This document shows, piece by piece, positions 7,832 through 13,853 of a DNA stretch of 14,355 nt. Origin of the DNA: Alphaproteobacteria bacterium (GTDB lineage Bacteria > Pseudomonadota > Alphaproteobacteria > Paracaedibacterales > CAIULA01); assembly GCA_019751935.1 (NCBI GenBank), contig JAIEMR010000071.1:1-14355 (forward strand), read 5' to 3'. Position 1 is the first letter of the stretch. The number at the start of each line of letters is the position of its first letter. Made by a program: the position numbers and the translations under genes. The notes under the pieces are model-generated. The model did not search any database. It was not told where the DNA came from and saw nothing but the letters and a program-made list of their open reading frames with translations.

Positions 7832-8248
7832 ATGAGATATCTATTAGACACATGTGTTTTAAGTGATTTTATTAATGGGGACCGTGTAACCTTACAAAGA
7901 TTAAAATCTTTGAGCCCGGCGTCAATTTGTTTATCAACGGTGACGGTTTCCGAAATTTACCATGGTTTTTCACAGTACCCTGACAAAGCAGCCCAACTAA
8001 AATCAGTATTAGAATCCTTTTTAAAGGGAGTCTCAATTGTACCTTTTGAATGGGGTGATGCAGAAGCGTCAGCGCGAATTAAATCGTCTTTGACCAAGGC
8101 AGGAAAAAGTATTGGTTCTTATGATACTTTGATTGCAGGTACTGCGCAAAAAAGGGGGCTTATCCTTGTAACATCCAACACAAATGCCTTTGAAGGAGTC
8201 GCTGGATTAGAAGTAGAAAATTGGCGGCAGATAAATGTTTCTTCTTAA
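7832..8248 (+). CDS. vapC: PIN-domain toxin, VapC-type ribonuclease
   Basis: A Mg2+-dependent endoribonuclease toxin of a type II toxin-antitoxin pair; VapC enzymes typically cut tRNA or rRNA. The 138 residues cover one whole PIN domain. Asp6 sits in YLLDTCVLS, Glu41 in VSEIYHG and Asp98 in IGSYDTLIAGTA, giving the conserved acidic cluster. The C-terminal LVTSNTNAFEGVAGLEVENW is the characteristic last motif of this VapC branch, with Asn116 at the fourth metal-site position as in many family members. The active site therefore looks intact. The gene lies 12 bp after the antitoxin gene, with AAAGAG upstream of its ATG. The target RNA cannot be predicted. The pair lies directly after the terminase gene and before a string of secreted-protein genes, which fits an inserted accessory module. 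Confidence 0.92.
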   Translation: MRYLLDTCVLSDFINGDRVTLQRLKSLSPASICLSTVTVSEIYHGFSQYPDKAAQLKSVLESFLKGVSIVPFEWGDAEASARIKSSLTKAGKSIGSYDTLIAGTAQKRGLILVTSNTNAFEGVAGLEVENWRQINVSS

Positions 8249-8275
8249 TGCAGTTTTGAGCAAGCCTTTTGATTA

Positions 8276-8288
8276 AGTAGTCACTACT
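8276..8288. repeat. 13-bp palindrome in the gap after the toxin gene
   Basis: AGTAGTCACTACT is a perfect inverted repeat of two 6-bp arms around one base. It lacks a following T-run, so it is not a good terminator. It could be a protein-binding site or chance. The rest of the 233-bp gap (8249-8481) shows no gene and no strong promoter. Confidence 0.3.
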
Positions 8289-8481
8289 CACGCTCTCTAA
8301 CCATTCCTGCTTATAGCTTTATTTTAATGCTCCATAAGCGTTTTATGAAATACCCTAAAGTGATTAACGCAGTATAAATTGCACTGCTAAGAAGAAAAAA
8401 TCTAATTATTTCGGGTAGACTTATATTTAGATATTACGATAACTAACTATATCCATCCTTAAAACAAAAAAGAATAAATCA

Positions 8482-9282
8482 ATGAAAAAAATAATAATGA
8501 TGCTCTTGGCTATTGTTGCTTGTTCAAATACTGCTTTTAGTGCAGATGATTCAGATTTAAATGGTCTTTACTTTGGTGGCAGTCCAAGTGCCACCCTTAC
8601 GTTAGTTAAATATGGTTTTAAAAATGAGAACCAAGTACCTGCTATGGGTTTACCTGCTGCTTCATTTCAAAGAAATTTTCAATGTGAGGCAGGTAAAGAA
8701 GCTGGGGCATTGGAGGTGTTTGGTGGATTTCGAAGCAGCATAGGAAAGGGGCTATATGCTGGCGGTGAGGTTTATGGTGGAATCAATAATACAAAAGTAA
8801 CGCCATATGATGATAGTGCTTCGGGAGTTGTAGTGGGCCTTTTTAAATCACAAGTTGAAAGGAGCCCTTATTTAGGGTTGGCTGCTCTTTTCGGTTGTAG
8901 AATTGCTAAAGGTACATCTGCATATGTCCGTTTTGGGATCGAAACAAGTGATTGGAGAGCTGATGTAATTCCAAACTCGGCTACGATTACTAAACAACCA
9001 GCATCTCTGGCGGCAACGGCCGCACAAATAGAAGCTTCAAACAAAACATTTACAAAGTCAACAAGCGGCTTTAGTTTTGTTCCTGGTTTTGGTTTACAAA
9101 CTCGTGTTACAAAAAAGTTTTCTTTGCGTATTCAATGTTCTTGGCTTTTTGCCCCAAGTATTGAGGGTCTTGCTCAGGATATTACAGGCTATCCTAATAC
9201 CACTGTCGCTGGTACGAGCATTCTTCATAATTTCCAAATAGCTCAACCCAAATTGGGAATTGGTTTATGTTTTGAACAGTAA
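8482..9282 (+). CDS. Exported outer-membrane beta-barrel candidate (OmpA-like/porin-like surface protein)
   Basis: Probable small outer-membrane protein. The 266 residues begin with a clear Sec signal peptide (MKK, hydrophobic stretch, cleavage likely after AFS at residue 20). The mature part alternates polar and hydrophobic residues with many Gly and aromatic residues, as in 8-stranded barrels: LNGLYFGGSPS, ALEVFGGFRSSIG, GLYAGGEVYGGI, YLGLAALFGCRI, SAYVRFGIETSDW, FSFVPGFGLQTRV, FSLRIQCSWLF, and a final strand LGIGLCFEQ. The terminus is not the usual bare Phe, because Glu-Gln follows it. Extracellular-loop-like stretches are Ala/Thr/Lys-rich (about 173-195). Three Cys residues in the mature part are a little unusual for a barrel. 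A strong hairpin terminator follows the stop. No specific family could be named. The fold call is moderately sure; any role, such as in host contact, is inference. Confidence 0.72.
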   Translation: MKKIIMMLLAIVACSNTAFSADDSDLNGLYFGGSPSATLTLVKYGFKNENQVPAMGLPAASFQRNFQCEAGKEAGALEVFGGFRSSIGKGLYAGGEVYGGINNTKVTPYDDSASGVVVGLFKSQVERSPYLGLAALFGCRIAKGTSAYVRFGIETSDWRADVIPNSATITKQPASLAATAAQIEASNKTFTKSTSGFSFVPGFGLQTRVTKKFSLRIQCSWLFAPSIEGLAQDITGYPNTTVAGTSILHNFQIAQPKLGIGLCFEQ

Positions 9283-9306
9283 TTATTGATTGACAACTTT
9301 TTACTT

Positions 9307-9341
9307 AAAAAACCTTTTTGGCTAAGCCTTAAAGGTTTTTT
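9307..9341 (+). terminator. Strong hairpin terminator, probably active in both directions
   Basis: AAAAAACCTTTTTGGC (9307-9322) pairs with GCCTTAAAGGTTTTTT (9326-9341) with only two T-T mismatches and a 3-base loop, ending in a T-run. It lies 24 bp past the barrel protein's stop. The A-run on the left means the reverse strand also has a hairpin plus T-run. Confidence 0.85.
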
Positions 9342-9409
9342 ATTAATCTTAAATCCCCTTTTAATTATTTTTTTCGCCAATAAAGAGAAATTCTCAAAAA
9401 GTTTCTCAC

Positions 9410-9438
9410 TTGACCGTCTGTTTCTATGTATGTATACA
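9410..9438 (+). promoter_or_regulatory. Promoter candidate with a palindrome across the -10
   Basis: TTGACC (9410-9415), a 17-bp spacer and TATACA (9433-9438) form a good sigma70-type pair 40 bp before the ATG at 9479. The perfect 12-bp palindrome TATGTATACATA (9429-9440) covers the -10, a position where a bound repressor would block transcription. The position directly after a terminator supports a new transcription unit starting here. Confidence 0.5.
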
Positions 9439-9478
9439 TATTCAGCGTATTTATACTTAATAAACAAAGGAAATTTAA

Positions 9479-10135
9479 ATGCTAAAAAAATTATTATTAT
9501 CGCTATTTCTGCTTATGCTTGGTACATACCAAATTGCTTTCTCGTGCACTTATTGTGATGGTCACGACTGTCTTGAGGCGCGTACAGATATTCCTAAAGG
9601 AAAAGGTGCCTCTGGAAAATGGAAGGATGAAAGTACACCAAAACGAAATTGGACGTGTATTGAGGTGTTTGACAGAGAAGGCACGGATACCTGCCAAATG
9701 TGTGAAAGAGAAGAAGTGCGCTATGTACATGTTATGCAGCATGGTGGGCTGACTCTAGATGTAGGATGTATTTGTGCGGCTTATATGGATGGGACTTTAG
9801 ATGAAGAAGCATCGGCACTAAGAGAAGCAGCTTTAAGAGCAAGACCAAATAAACTAAAAAGCTTTATGGACGAAACAAAATGGAAAGAAGCAAAAAGCAG
9901 TGGGAACCCTTACTACACTTTAAAAAAATCTGACTACAATCCATATACTCGTAAGGTTATTCTAACAAAGTCACAGTTTAACACTAAGTATTCTTATATG
10001 GTTCTTTCTCTTGATGAGGATGGCGATACTGTCCCATCCAAGACTATTAAATCGGATGGTTATCTTGCATCAAAAAGTGTAGCTATGAAAGCAGCCTTTG
10101 ATAGTATCTTTCCACCTCGTATGCGGGTGGACTAG
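9479..10135 (+). CDS. Exported Cys/His-rich protein, putative metal- or disulfide-binding, function unknown
   Basis: 218 residues. An N-terminal signal peptide (MLKKLLLSLF..., about 1-22) ends in AFS before Cys23; the sequence AFSC is a poor lipobox, so ordinary Sec cleavage is more likely. The mature protein has eight Cys (23, 26, 31, 60, 72, 75, 97, 99). The core reads C72-x2-C75, then RYVHVMQH with His84 and His88, then GCIC (97-99) and AYMDG, followed by an Arg/Ala-rich helix (113-125). This core looks like a zinc-site or disulfide arrangement and resembles small uncharacterised bacterial proteins that I recall as cytosolic. The C-terminal half has GNPYYTLKKSDY and a predicted beta-rich end. 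SD-like AAAGGA precedes the ATG at a suitable distance. It has its own promoter candidate upstream and a terminator downstream. No function is assigned. Frames overlapping it on either strand are shadows. Confidence 0.85.
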   Translation: MLKKLLLSLFLLMLGTYQIAFSCTYCDGHDCLEARTDIPKGKGASGKWKDESTPKRNWTCIEVFDREGTDTCQMCEREEVRYVHVMQHGGLTLDVGCICAAYMDGTLDEEASALREAALRARPNKLKSFMDETKWKEAKSSGNPYYTLKKSDYNPYTRKVILTKSQFNTKYSYMVLSLDEDGDTVPSKTIKSDGYLASKSVAMKAAFDSIFPPRMRVD

Positions 10136-10154
10136 TCAGTAAAATTGTCTCCAG

Positions 10155-10186
10155 AAAGGCCTAGCAGGGGTGCTTAGGCCTTTTTT
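10155..10186 (+). terminator. Intrinsic terminator after the Cys/His exported protein
   Basis: AAAGGCCTAGCA (10155-10166) pairs with TGCTTAGGCCTTT (10171-10183) with one bulged base and a GGGG loop, followed by Ts to 10186. It lies 19 bp after the stop codon. Confidence 0.88.
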
Positions 10187-10490
10187 ATAGCTCTATGCTA
10201 CATTTAGAATAATTTTATTTCTCATGGAAAGTTGATAATATACACATATAGCAAGAGATAGTCTTGAAAAAGCGCTGATTGATGCAGCAGTCTTCTTATG
10301 AAACATCATATTTCAAGCGTCATTTTATTCTGATGTAACTTATAAATGCTGATAATTTTTACCCAACCTAAACAAATCTCCATTTCTTAATAAATTTCCC
10401 ACAAGATTTTCATCAATTGCTAGAAAATTCTTGCTCTTTTGCTTTGAATATATTAAACAAATAAGTCCATTATTTTAAAATACGGCAAAA
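10187..10490. other. Non-coding, A+T-rich gap
   Basis: About 300 bp between a terminator and the next secreted-protein gene. I see no gene, tRNA or repeat array. CTTGAAA near 10263 and TTTCAAG near 10312 form a loose 7-bp inverted pair about 40 bp apart. A poor sigma70-like pair (TTGAAT at 10444, CATTAT at 10468, 18-bp spacer) ends only 17 bp before the ATG, too close to be a confident promoter. Confidence 0.5.
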
Positions 10491-11333
10491 ATGTTTAATA
10501 AAATTTTAACAATACTCTTAATTGTCGCTTTTTCTAAACTAACCGCTTTTGGGGCAGAAGATGAGTCAACGCCTAACTGTGGAGTGTCTACTCAAAAAGC
10601 CGCTGATAGTTGGAGTTCATGTGTCTTAAGAGCATTCGGATGCTCTTCATCAAAAGTTCAACCAGAAGCAATTCAAAGGAATCAAGTATCTCCTACGTAT
10701 AATGGAGGAGAGTCGGTAAATACGGGCATTCCCTGTGCACATCTTTTGGTAGCGGGAATGTCAGTACCAGAATATACGAATATTGCTCATGCACATCCTT
10801 TAGATGAAGAAGAGTTAGCAATACAAGCAAATCATCAAGCTAATTCCCCTCGATACCAGCCCTCTGATGAGGAGAGCGTTTCTTCAGAAGATACTGATAT
10901 TAGATGGAGTAAGATAAATATAAGGCAAAGAAAAATGGAAGGATTTATAACTGTTCCTGTTTCACAAATAGAAAATTTTTGGGGAGAGTATAAATCTCGA
11001 GATGAAGATGATGAATTCTGTGAAGATGACAATATTACAGATGAGAATTTAACACGTCTTGCAAATGCGTATCTCAGAGGTGTTATCACATCTTGCACCA
11101 TAGCAAGCTGTGGAAAGTTTTTATTTAAAAATGAGACTAATGATCTATTGTTAGAGATACCAGAGCGAACTCGATGGTATGCATGGGTTAATAGAAATGA
11201 AATTGTAAAGTTTTCAATGGAAGACTGTTCTGATGAAGTTTTTTTTGAGGAATGCAAAAGGCAGCCATTATCGTTTTCAAACATTAGCTCAAAACAACAT
11301 ATTGAGTTATTAATTCGTGAAGATTGGTGTTGA
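10491..11333 (+). CDS. Exported acidic Cys-rich protein, unrecognised family
   Basis: 280 residues with no family I recognise. The N-terminus is a Sec signal (MFNKILTILLIVAF, cleavage likely after AFG at residue 21). The mature chain has ten Cys (30, 44, 51, 82, 177, 202, 207, 246, 255 and the final residue 280), enough for five disulfides outside the cytosol. The middle (about 104-140 and 168-186) is low-complexity and very acidic (DEEELA, SDEESVSSEDTD, RDEDDEFCEDD) and probably disordered. The C-terminal 90 residues look more ordered, with ARG/TRWYAWVNRNEI-like beta segments and FFEECKRQPLSF. No good Shine-Dalgarno is seen before the ATG, so the start rests on the signal peptide. It shares the export signal style of its two upstream neighbours and a terminator with the convergent MFS gene. 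A long minus-strand frame inside it (10835-11374) is a shadow. Confidence 0.8.
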   Translation: MFNKILTILLIVAFSKLTAFGAEDESTPNCGVSTQKAADSWSSCVLRAFGCSSSKVQPEAIQRNQVSPTYNGGESVNTGIPCAHLLVAGMSVPEYTNIAHAHPLDEEELAIQANHQANSPRYQPSDEESVSSEDTDIRWSKINIRQRKMEGFITVPVSQIENFWGEYKSRDEDDEFCEDDNITDENLTRLANAYLRGVITSCTIASCGKFLFKNETNDLLLEIPERTRWYAWVNRNEIVKFSMEDCSDEVFFEECKRQPLSFSNISSKQHIELLIREDWC

Positions 11334-11344
11334 AGCTTTTTATT

Positions 11345-11381
11345 AAAAAGGTGTCTAGCACAAATGGCAGACACCTTTTTT
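11345..11381. terminator. Bidirectional terminator between convergent genes
   Basis: AAAAAGGTGTCT (11345-11356) and AGACACCTTTTT (11369-11380) form a perfect 12-bp stem with a 12-nt loop. It has a T-run on the plus strand and an A-run (T-run on the minus strand) on the left. It is 11 bp after the acidic protein's stop and 7 bp after the MFS gene's stop on the other strand, so it can serve both. Confidence 0.9.
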
Positions 11382-11387
11382 ATTTAT

Positions 11388-12614
11388 CTATACAGCATTA
11401 ACTGCTGTCTGATTTTCAGATCTTCGAAGGCCCACATATTGAACAAAGCACATCGAAAGTGATAGCCCTGTAAAATAAAGCGGCATTGGAATGACGGTTC
11501 CATTGTGGAAAAAACCCATTCCAAAAGTCATCAAAGATACCAAAATATAATAATAGAATCCAAAAAGAGACGCAGCCGTTCCTGCCATATGGCTATAGTT
11601 TTCTAAGGCATGGCTTAAGGCATTTGGAAGAATCAAAGCAATACCAAAGGACTGAATCACAATAAACCCTAACGTAAGGAGTACTGAAAATATCTCATAT
11701 TGAATATTGATGTATCCCAAAAGAGCGAAAATTGCCCAAAGGGTTGCTCCCAAAAAAACGACGCCATTTCCGATAGAAAGCAGGAGTTCTTGTGAATGTC
11801 CCCGAACAATAAGATACCTTGACAACCACGCTCCTATAACGAAAGAAATGCCCACAATAAAGTACAACATTCCATATTGCGACGGTGTTATTCCAAGCAT
11901 TTCAATCAGATAAAAGGGAGCTTCGCTATAAAGGCTAAAGATGATGCCATTAGCCGTTCCAACAAGAAATCCAAATGATAGAACTCGTTTATCTGTTAAA
12001 ACAGTGCCGGCACCTTTTATCAGATCTGTTGCGTTTGTTTTTTTTAGAACTGTGTTGGTTTCTGGCAGGCTTAAAAAGACATGTGAGGTTACGTAACACC
12101 CAAGCCCAAATAAAACAACAAAAACAGCTTCCCACCCAAAATATTGATCGGTAAACCCGCCAATAATTGGTCCTAATGCAGGGGCGCAAGAAATAGCCAT
12201 GGTAACGGTTGAAAAAACCTTCCCTCGTTCATGAGAGGTGAAAGAATCTCTGGCGATTGCTTGCCCTAAAACTGAGCCTGTTCCCCCTCCAAAGGCTTGG
12301 ATAAATCTGGATATCATAAGCATTGTAATATTGGTTGAATACCAACAACCAACGCATCCTAAAAGATATATCAAAAGCCCAATTAATAAAGTTGGCCTTC
12401 GACCAATACGATCGGATAAGTTACCCCACAGTAAAATTCCAACGGCGAATCCAAGCAGATAGATCGTTAAAGTAAATTCTACCATATTTTCAGATGTGCG
12501 TAAGGTATGCGCAATATCGGGAAGAGAGGGGGTATAGATTGTTTCTGATAATTGCGGCAAAACCACAATGATAATAATAAGCCATAAAGATGGCTTTTGT
12601 AATAAGGTTTGCAT
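11388..12614 (-). CDS. Bcr/CflA-type MFS multidrug exporter
   Basis: Inner-membrane proton-driven drug exporter of the 12-TM MFS type. The 408 residues match the usual 390-410. The N-terminus has LPQLSETIYTPSLPDIA (about 19-35), the first-helix pattern of Bcr/CflA proteins with Tyr-x-Pro-x-Leu-Pro. Motif A is GNLSDRIGRRP (64-74), RFIQAFGGG (103-111) leads into the fourth helix, the ARD element sits at 121-123, and the antiporter motif C region is APALGPIIGG (144-153). Twelve hydrophobic segments can be followed to the end. The minus-strand ATG at 12614 is preceded by AAGGA at good spacing. The gene is convergent with the acidic secreted protein and divergent from the Nudix gene. Substrate (drug or dipeptide-like) is not predictable. 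A weak inverted pair ATCAAT/ATTGAT upstream (near 12665-12686) could bind a regulator, but none is encoded nearby. Confidence 0.93.
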   Translation of the reverse strand: MQTLLQKPSLWLIIIIVVLPQLSETIYTPSLPDIAHTLRTSENMVEFTLTIYLLGFAVGILLWGNLSDRIGRRPTLLIGLLIYLLGCVGCWYSTNITMLMISRFIQAFGGGTGSVLGQAIARDSFTSHERGKVFSTVTMAISCAPALGPIIGGFTDQYFGWEAVFVVLFGLGCYVTSHVFLSLPETNTVLKKTNATDLIKGAGTVLTDKRVLSFGFLVGTANGIIFSLYSEAPFYLIEMLGITPSQYGMLYFIVGISFVIGAWLSRYLIVRGHSQELLLSIGNGVVFLGATLWAIFALLGYINIQYEIFSVLLTLGFIVIQSFGIALILPNALSHALENYSHMAGTAASLFGFYYYILVSLMTFGMGFFHNGTVIPMPLYFTGLSLSMCFVQYVGLRRSENQTAVNAV

Positions 12615-12950
12615 AATAAAAATCCTTGTTCTCTAAGTTGTTCTTTTCTTAAATTTTTGGCAATATCAATCCTTTCGAATATTGATGATTCGATCGCATA
12701 ACGATATATGCCGTGTTTAGGAAAAAACCAGGCTAGACAACAACAATTTTTGGCATGGGTGACCTTTTAATCTCTATTTTCTAAAATTATAGTTGCTTGC
12801 TGAGATGGTATCAATAATATTTTCTATAGCATAGAATATTTTAAAATTTGCTTAATAATTCTTTTTTGAATAAACAAAATATTTCAAGCAATTTGCTCAT
12901 CACATAATTTCAAACAAAATGTCTTTTAATGTTTATTATTAATAAGTAGG
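12615..12950. other. Divergent intergenic region, MFS exporter / Nudix lipoprotein
   Basis: 336 bp, strongly A+T-rich, lying between divergent genes, so it should hold promoters for both. I found no convincing -35/-10 pair. It contains an inverted pair ATCAAT...ATTGAT (near 12665-12686) and CGATCG just after it, within the leader of the MFS gene. No gene, tRNA or long repeat is seen. Confidence 0.5.
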
Positions 12951-13469
12951 ATGTTTTCGTTAGTTGTTCCTCTCATGGAATTTATAGTAAAGATGCTTCG
13001 AAATTTTCTTATCATTATAGTTCTTTTTCTAAACGCTTGTACGACGTCTTCCACGCATAAACCACCAATTTTGACAACAGCATCAATTATTGAAGTTTAT
13101 GTGAAAGGTCAGTTTCAAGGGATAGTCCTTATTAAAAGAGGAAAATATCCATGGGGTAAGGCATTGCCCGGAGGTAAGGTTGAATACGGGGAAACCGTAG
13201 AAACTGCGATTTGCCGAGAAATGAGGGAAGAAGTTAACCTAGAGCTTCATGATCTAAGGCAATTCCACGTATATTCAGATCCAAGCAGAGATCCTCGTCA
13301 CCACTCTGTAGAGGTTACTTTCTTAGCAAAGGCTTATCAAATGCCACGTGCGGGAGATGATGCTGCAGAAGCTGAAATTGTGCCTTTGAATAATCTTCCT
13401 TGGGGATCTTTTGCCTTTGATCATGAAAAGATATTGCAAGATTATCTGGCTTTCCGATTAAATCAGTAA
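12951..13469 (+). CDS. Nudix hydrolase of ADP-ribose pyrophosphatase type, with lipoprotein signal
   Basis: Nudix enzymes cleave nucleoside diphosphate-linked substrates. The Nudix box (GX5EX7REUXEEXGU) is GGKVEYGETVETAICREMREEV with the catalytic Arg-Glu...Glu-Glu present (frame residues about 74-97). The usual Gly after the last Glu pair is replaced: VNL stands where xGL is expected. After the box, FHVYSDPSRDPRHHSVEVTF is the pattern of ADP-ribose pyrophosphatase-like Nudix proteins. The N-terminus is unusual. From the internal ATG at 12993 it reads MLRNFLIIIVLFLNAC, a textbook lipoprotein signal with lipobox LNAC (Cys16), followed by a Thr/Ser-rich linker. The upstream ATG at 12951 has AGG directly against it, too close to act as an SD, so 12993 is the likelier start (158 residues). 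If so, the catalytic domain sits at a membrane outside the cytosol. Confidence 0.88.
   Translation: MFSLVVPLMEFIVKMLRNFLIIIVLFLNACTTSSTHKPPILTTASIIEVYVKGQFQGIVLIKRGKYPWGKALPGGKVEYGETVETAICREMREEVNLELHDLRQFHVYSDPSRDPRHHSVEVTFLAKAYQMPRAGDDAAEAEIVPLNNLPWGSFAFDHEKILQDYLAFRLNQ
12993..13040 (+). other. Lipoprotein signal peptide (lipobox LNAC) of the Nudix protein
   Basis: From ATG 12993: Arg3 as n-region, FLIIIVLFL as hydrophobic core, then Leu-Asn-Ala-Cys. Cleavage before and lipidation of Cys16 are expected. Downstream residues are TTSSTHKPP, with no Asp at +2, so an E. coli-style inner-membrane retention rule would not apply. Confidence 0.7.
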
Positions 13470-13588
13470 GAGGAAATGCTTAAATAGTTTTTTTCAAAAC
13501 TAAAATCATTTCTGAATGATAAGCAATGACTTTGGTACGTCATTATCTTTCATTTTTATCTCCTCGATAGTTAATTTTTTCTCGATTT

Positions 13589-13609
13589 AGGTTATATTGT
13601 AACTTTTTT
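13589..13609 (+). terminator. Weak candidate terminator downstream of the Nudix gene
   Basis: A 6-bp stem, AGGTTA (13589-13594) with TAACTT (13600-13605) including one G-T pair, has a 5-nt loop and is followed by Ts to 13609. It is weak and about 120 bp past the stop codon. Confidence 0.3.
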
Positions 13610-13738
13610 GTACATGGAGTTTCATTTTTATTTCAGCCCAATTTTCCAATTAACATGTTGAAAAATAACAATTTTTTTTAAAAAATGTCGCTTTAATAAA
13701 TAGATAATATCGCAATATCAGATGTTGCATCCAATTTC

Positions 13739-13767
13739 TTGACAAGGTGTTTTTTGCACAGCATTCT
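13739..13767 (+). promoter_or_regulatory. Candidate distal dksA promoter
   Basis: A perfect -35 TTGACA (13739-13744) is followed after 17 bp by the poor -10 CATTCT (13762-13767). It would give a leader of about 80 nt. Confidence 0.35.
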
Positions 13768-13824
13768 ACTGTCTGATAGTGAGGTTTTTTGTTTTTATGC
13801 GAAAATTTCACTTTATTAGGGCCT

Positions 13825-13848
13825 TATAATTCGCAAATTGATGGAGGA
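13825..13848 (+). promoter_or_regulatory. Candidate proximal -10 and strong Shine-Dalgarno for dksA
   Basis: A perfect TATAAT (13825-13830) sits 23 bp before the ATG but lacks a good -35. GGAGGA (13843-13848), 5 nt before ATG 13854, is the strongest ribosome site in the window and fixes the start of the DksA gene. Confidence 0.55.
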
Positions 13849-13853
13849 ATAAA

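Larger units (their letters stand above)
13470..13853. other. Non-coding region between the Nudix and dksA genes
   Basis: 384 bp, very A+T-rich, with no gene seen. It holds two weak terminator-like hairpins: AATGAC/GTCATT (13525-13544, followed by T-rich sequence) and AGGTTA/TAACTT (13589-13605, followed by a T-run). An A/T palindrome TTTTTTAAAAAA occurs near 13674-13686. Two promoter candidates for dksA lie in its right part. Confidence 0.5.

Noticed and set aside
6246..8248. A prophage remnant
   Set aside because: Only one phage-like gene is present; there is no integrase, attachment repeat, portal, capsid or lysis gene. An orphan GTA-type terminase is the simpler reading, though not proven.
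9479..9550. Lipoprotein signal on the Cys/His exported protein
   Set aside because: Cys23 follows AFS, which does not fit the usual Leu-(Ala/Ser/Val)-(Gly/Ala)-Cys lipobox well, and Cys26 and Cys31 nearby suggest a cysteine cluster instead.
9286..9558. Plus-strand frame of 90 codons after the barrel protein
   Set aside because: It runs straight through the strong hairpin terminator and a promoter region and overlaps the signal peptide of the next gene; the composition is a terminator-derived Leu/Lys/Phe mixture with no SD.
10835..11374. Minus-strand frame of 179 codons
   Set aside because: It is antisense to the acidic secreted protein and crosses the bidirectional terminator. Its Ser/Phe-rich composition is what acidic codons give when read backwards.
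13525..13544. Hairpin AATGAC/GTCATT as terminator of the Nudix gene
   Set aside because: The stem is only 6 bp with an 8-nt loop and no uninterrupted T-run follows. It is kept only as part of the description of the gap.
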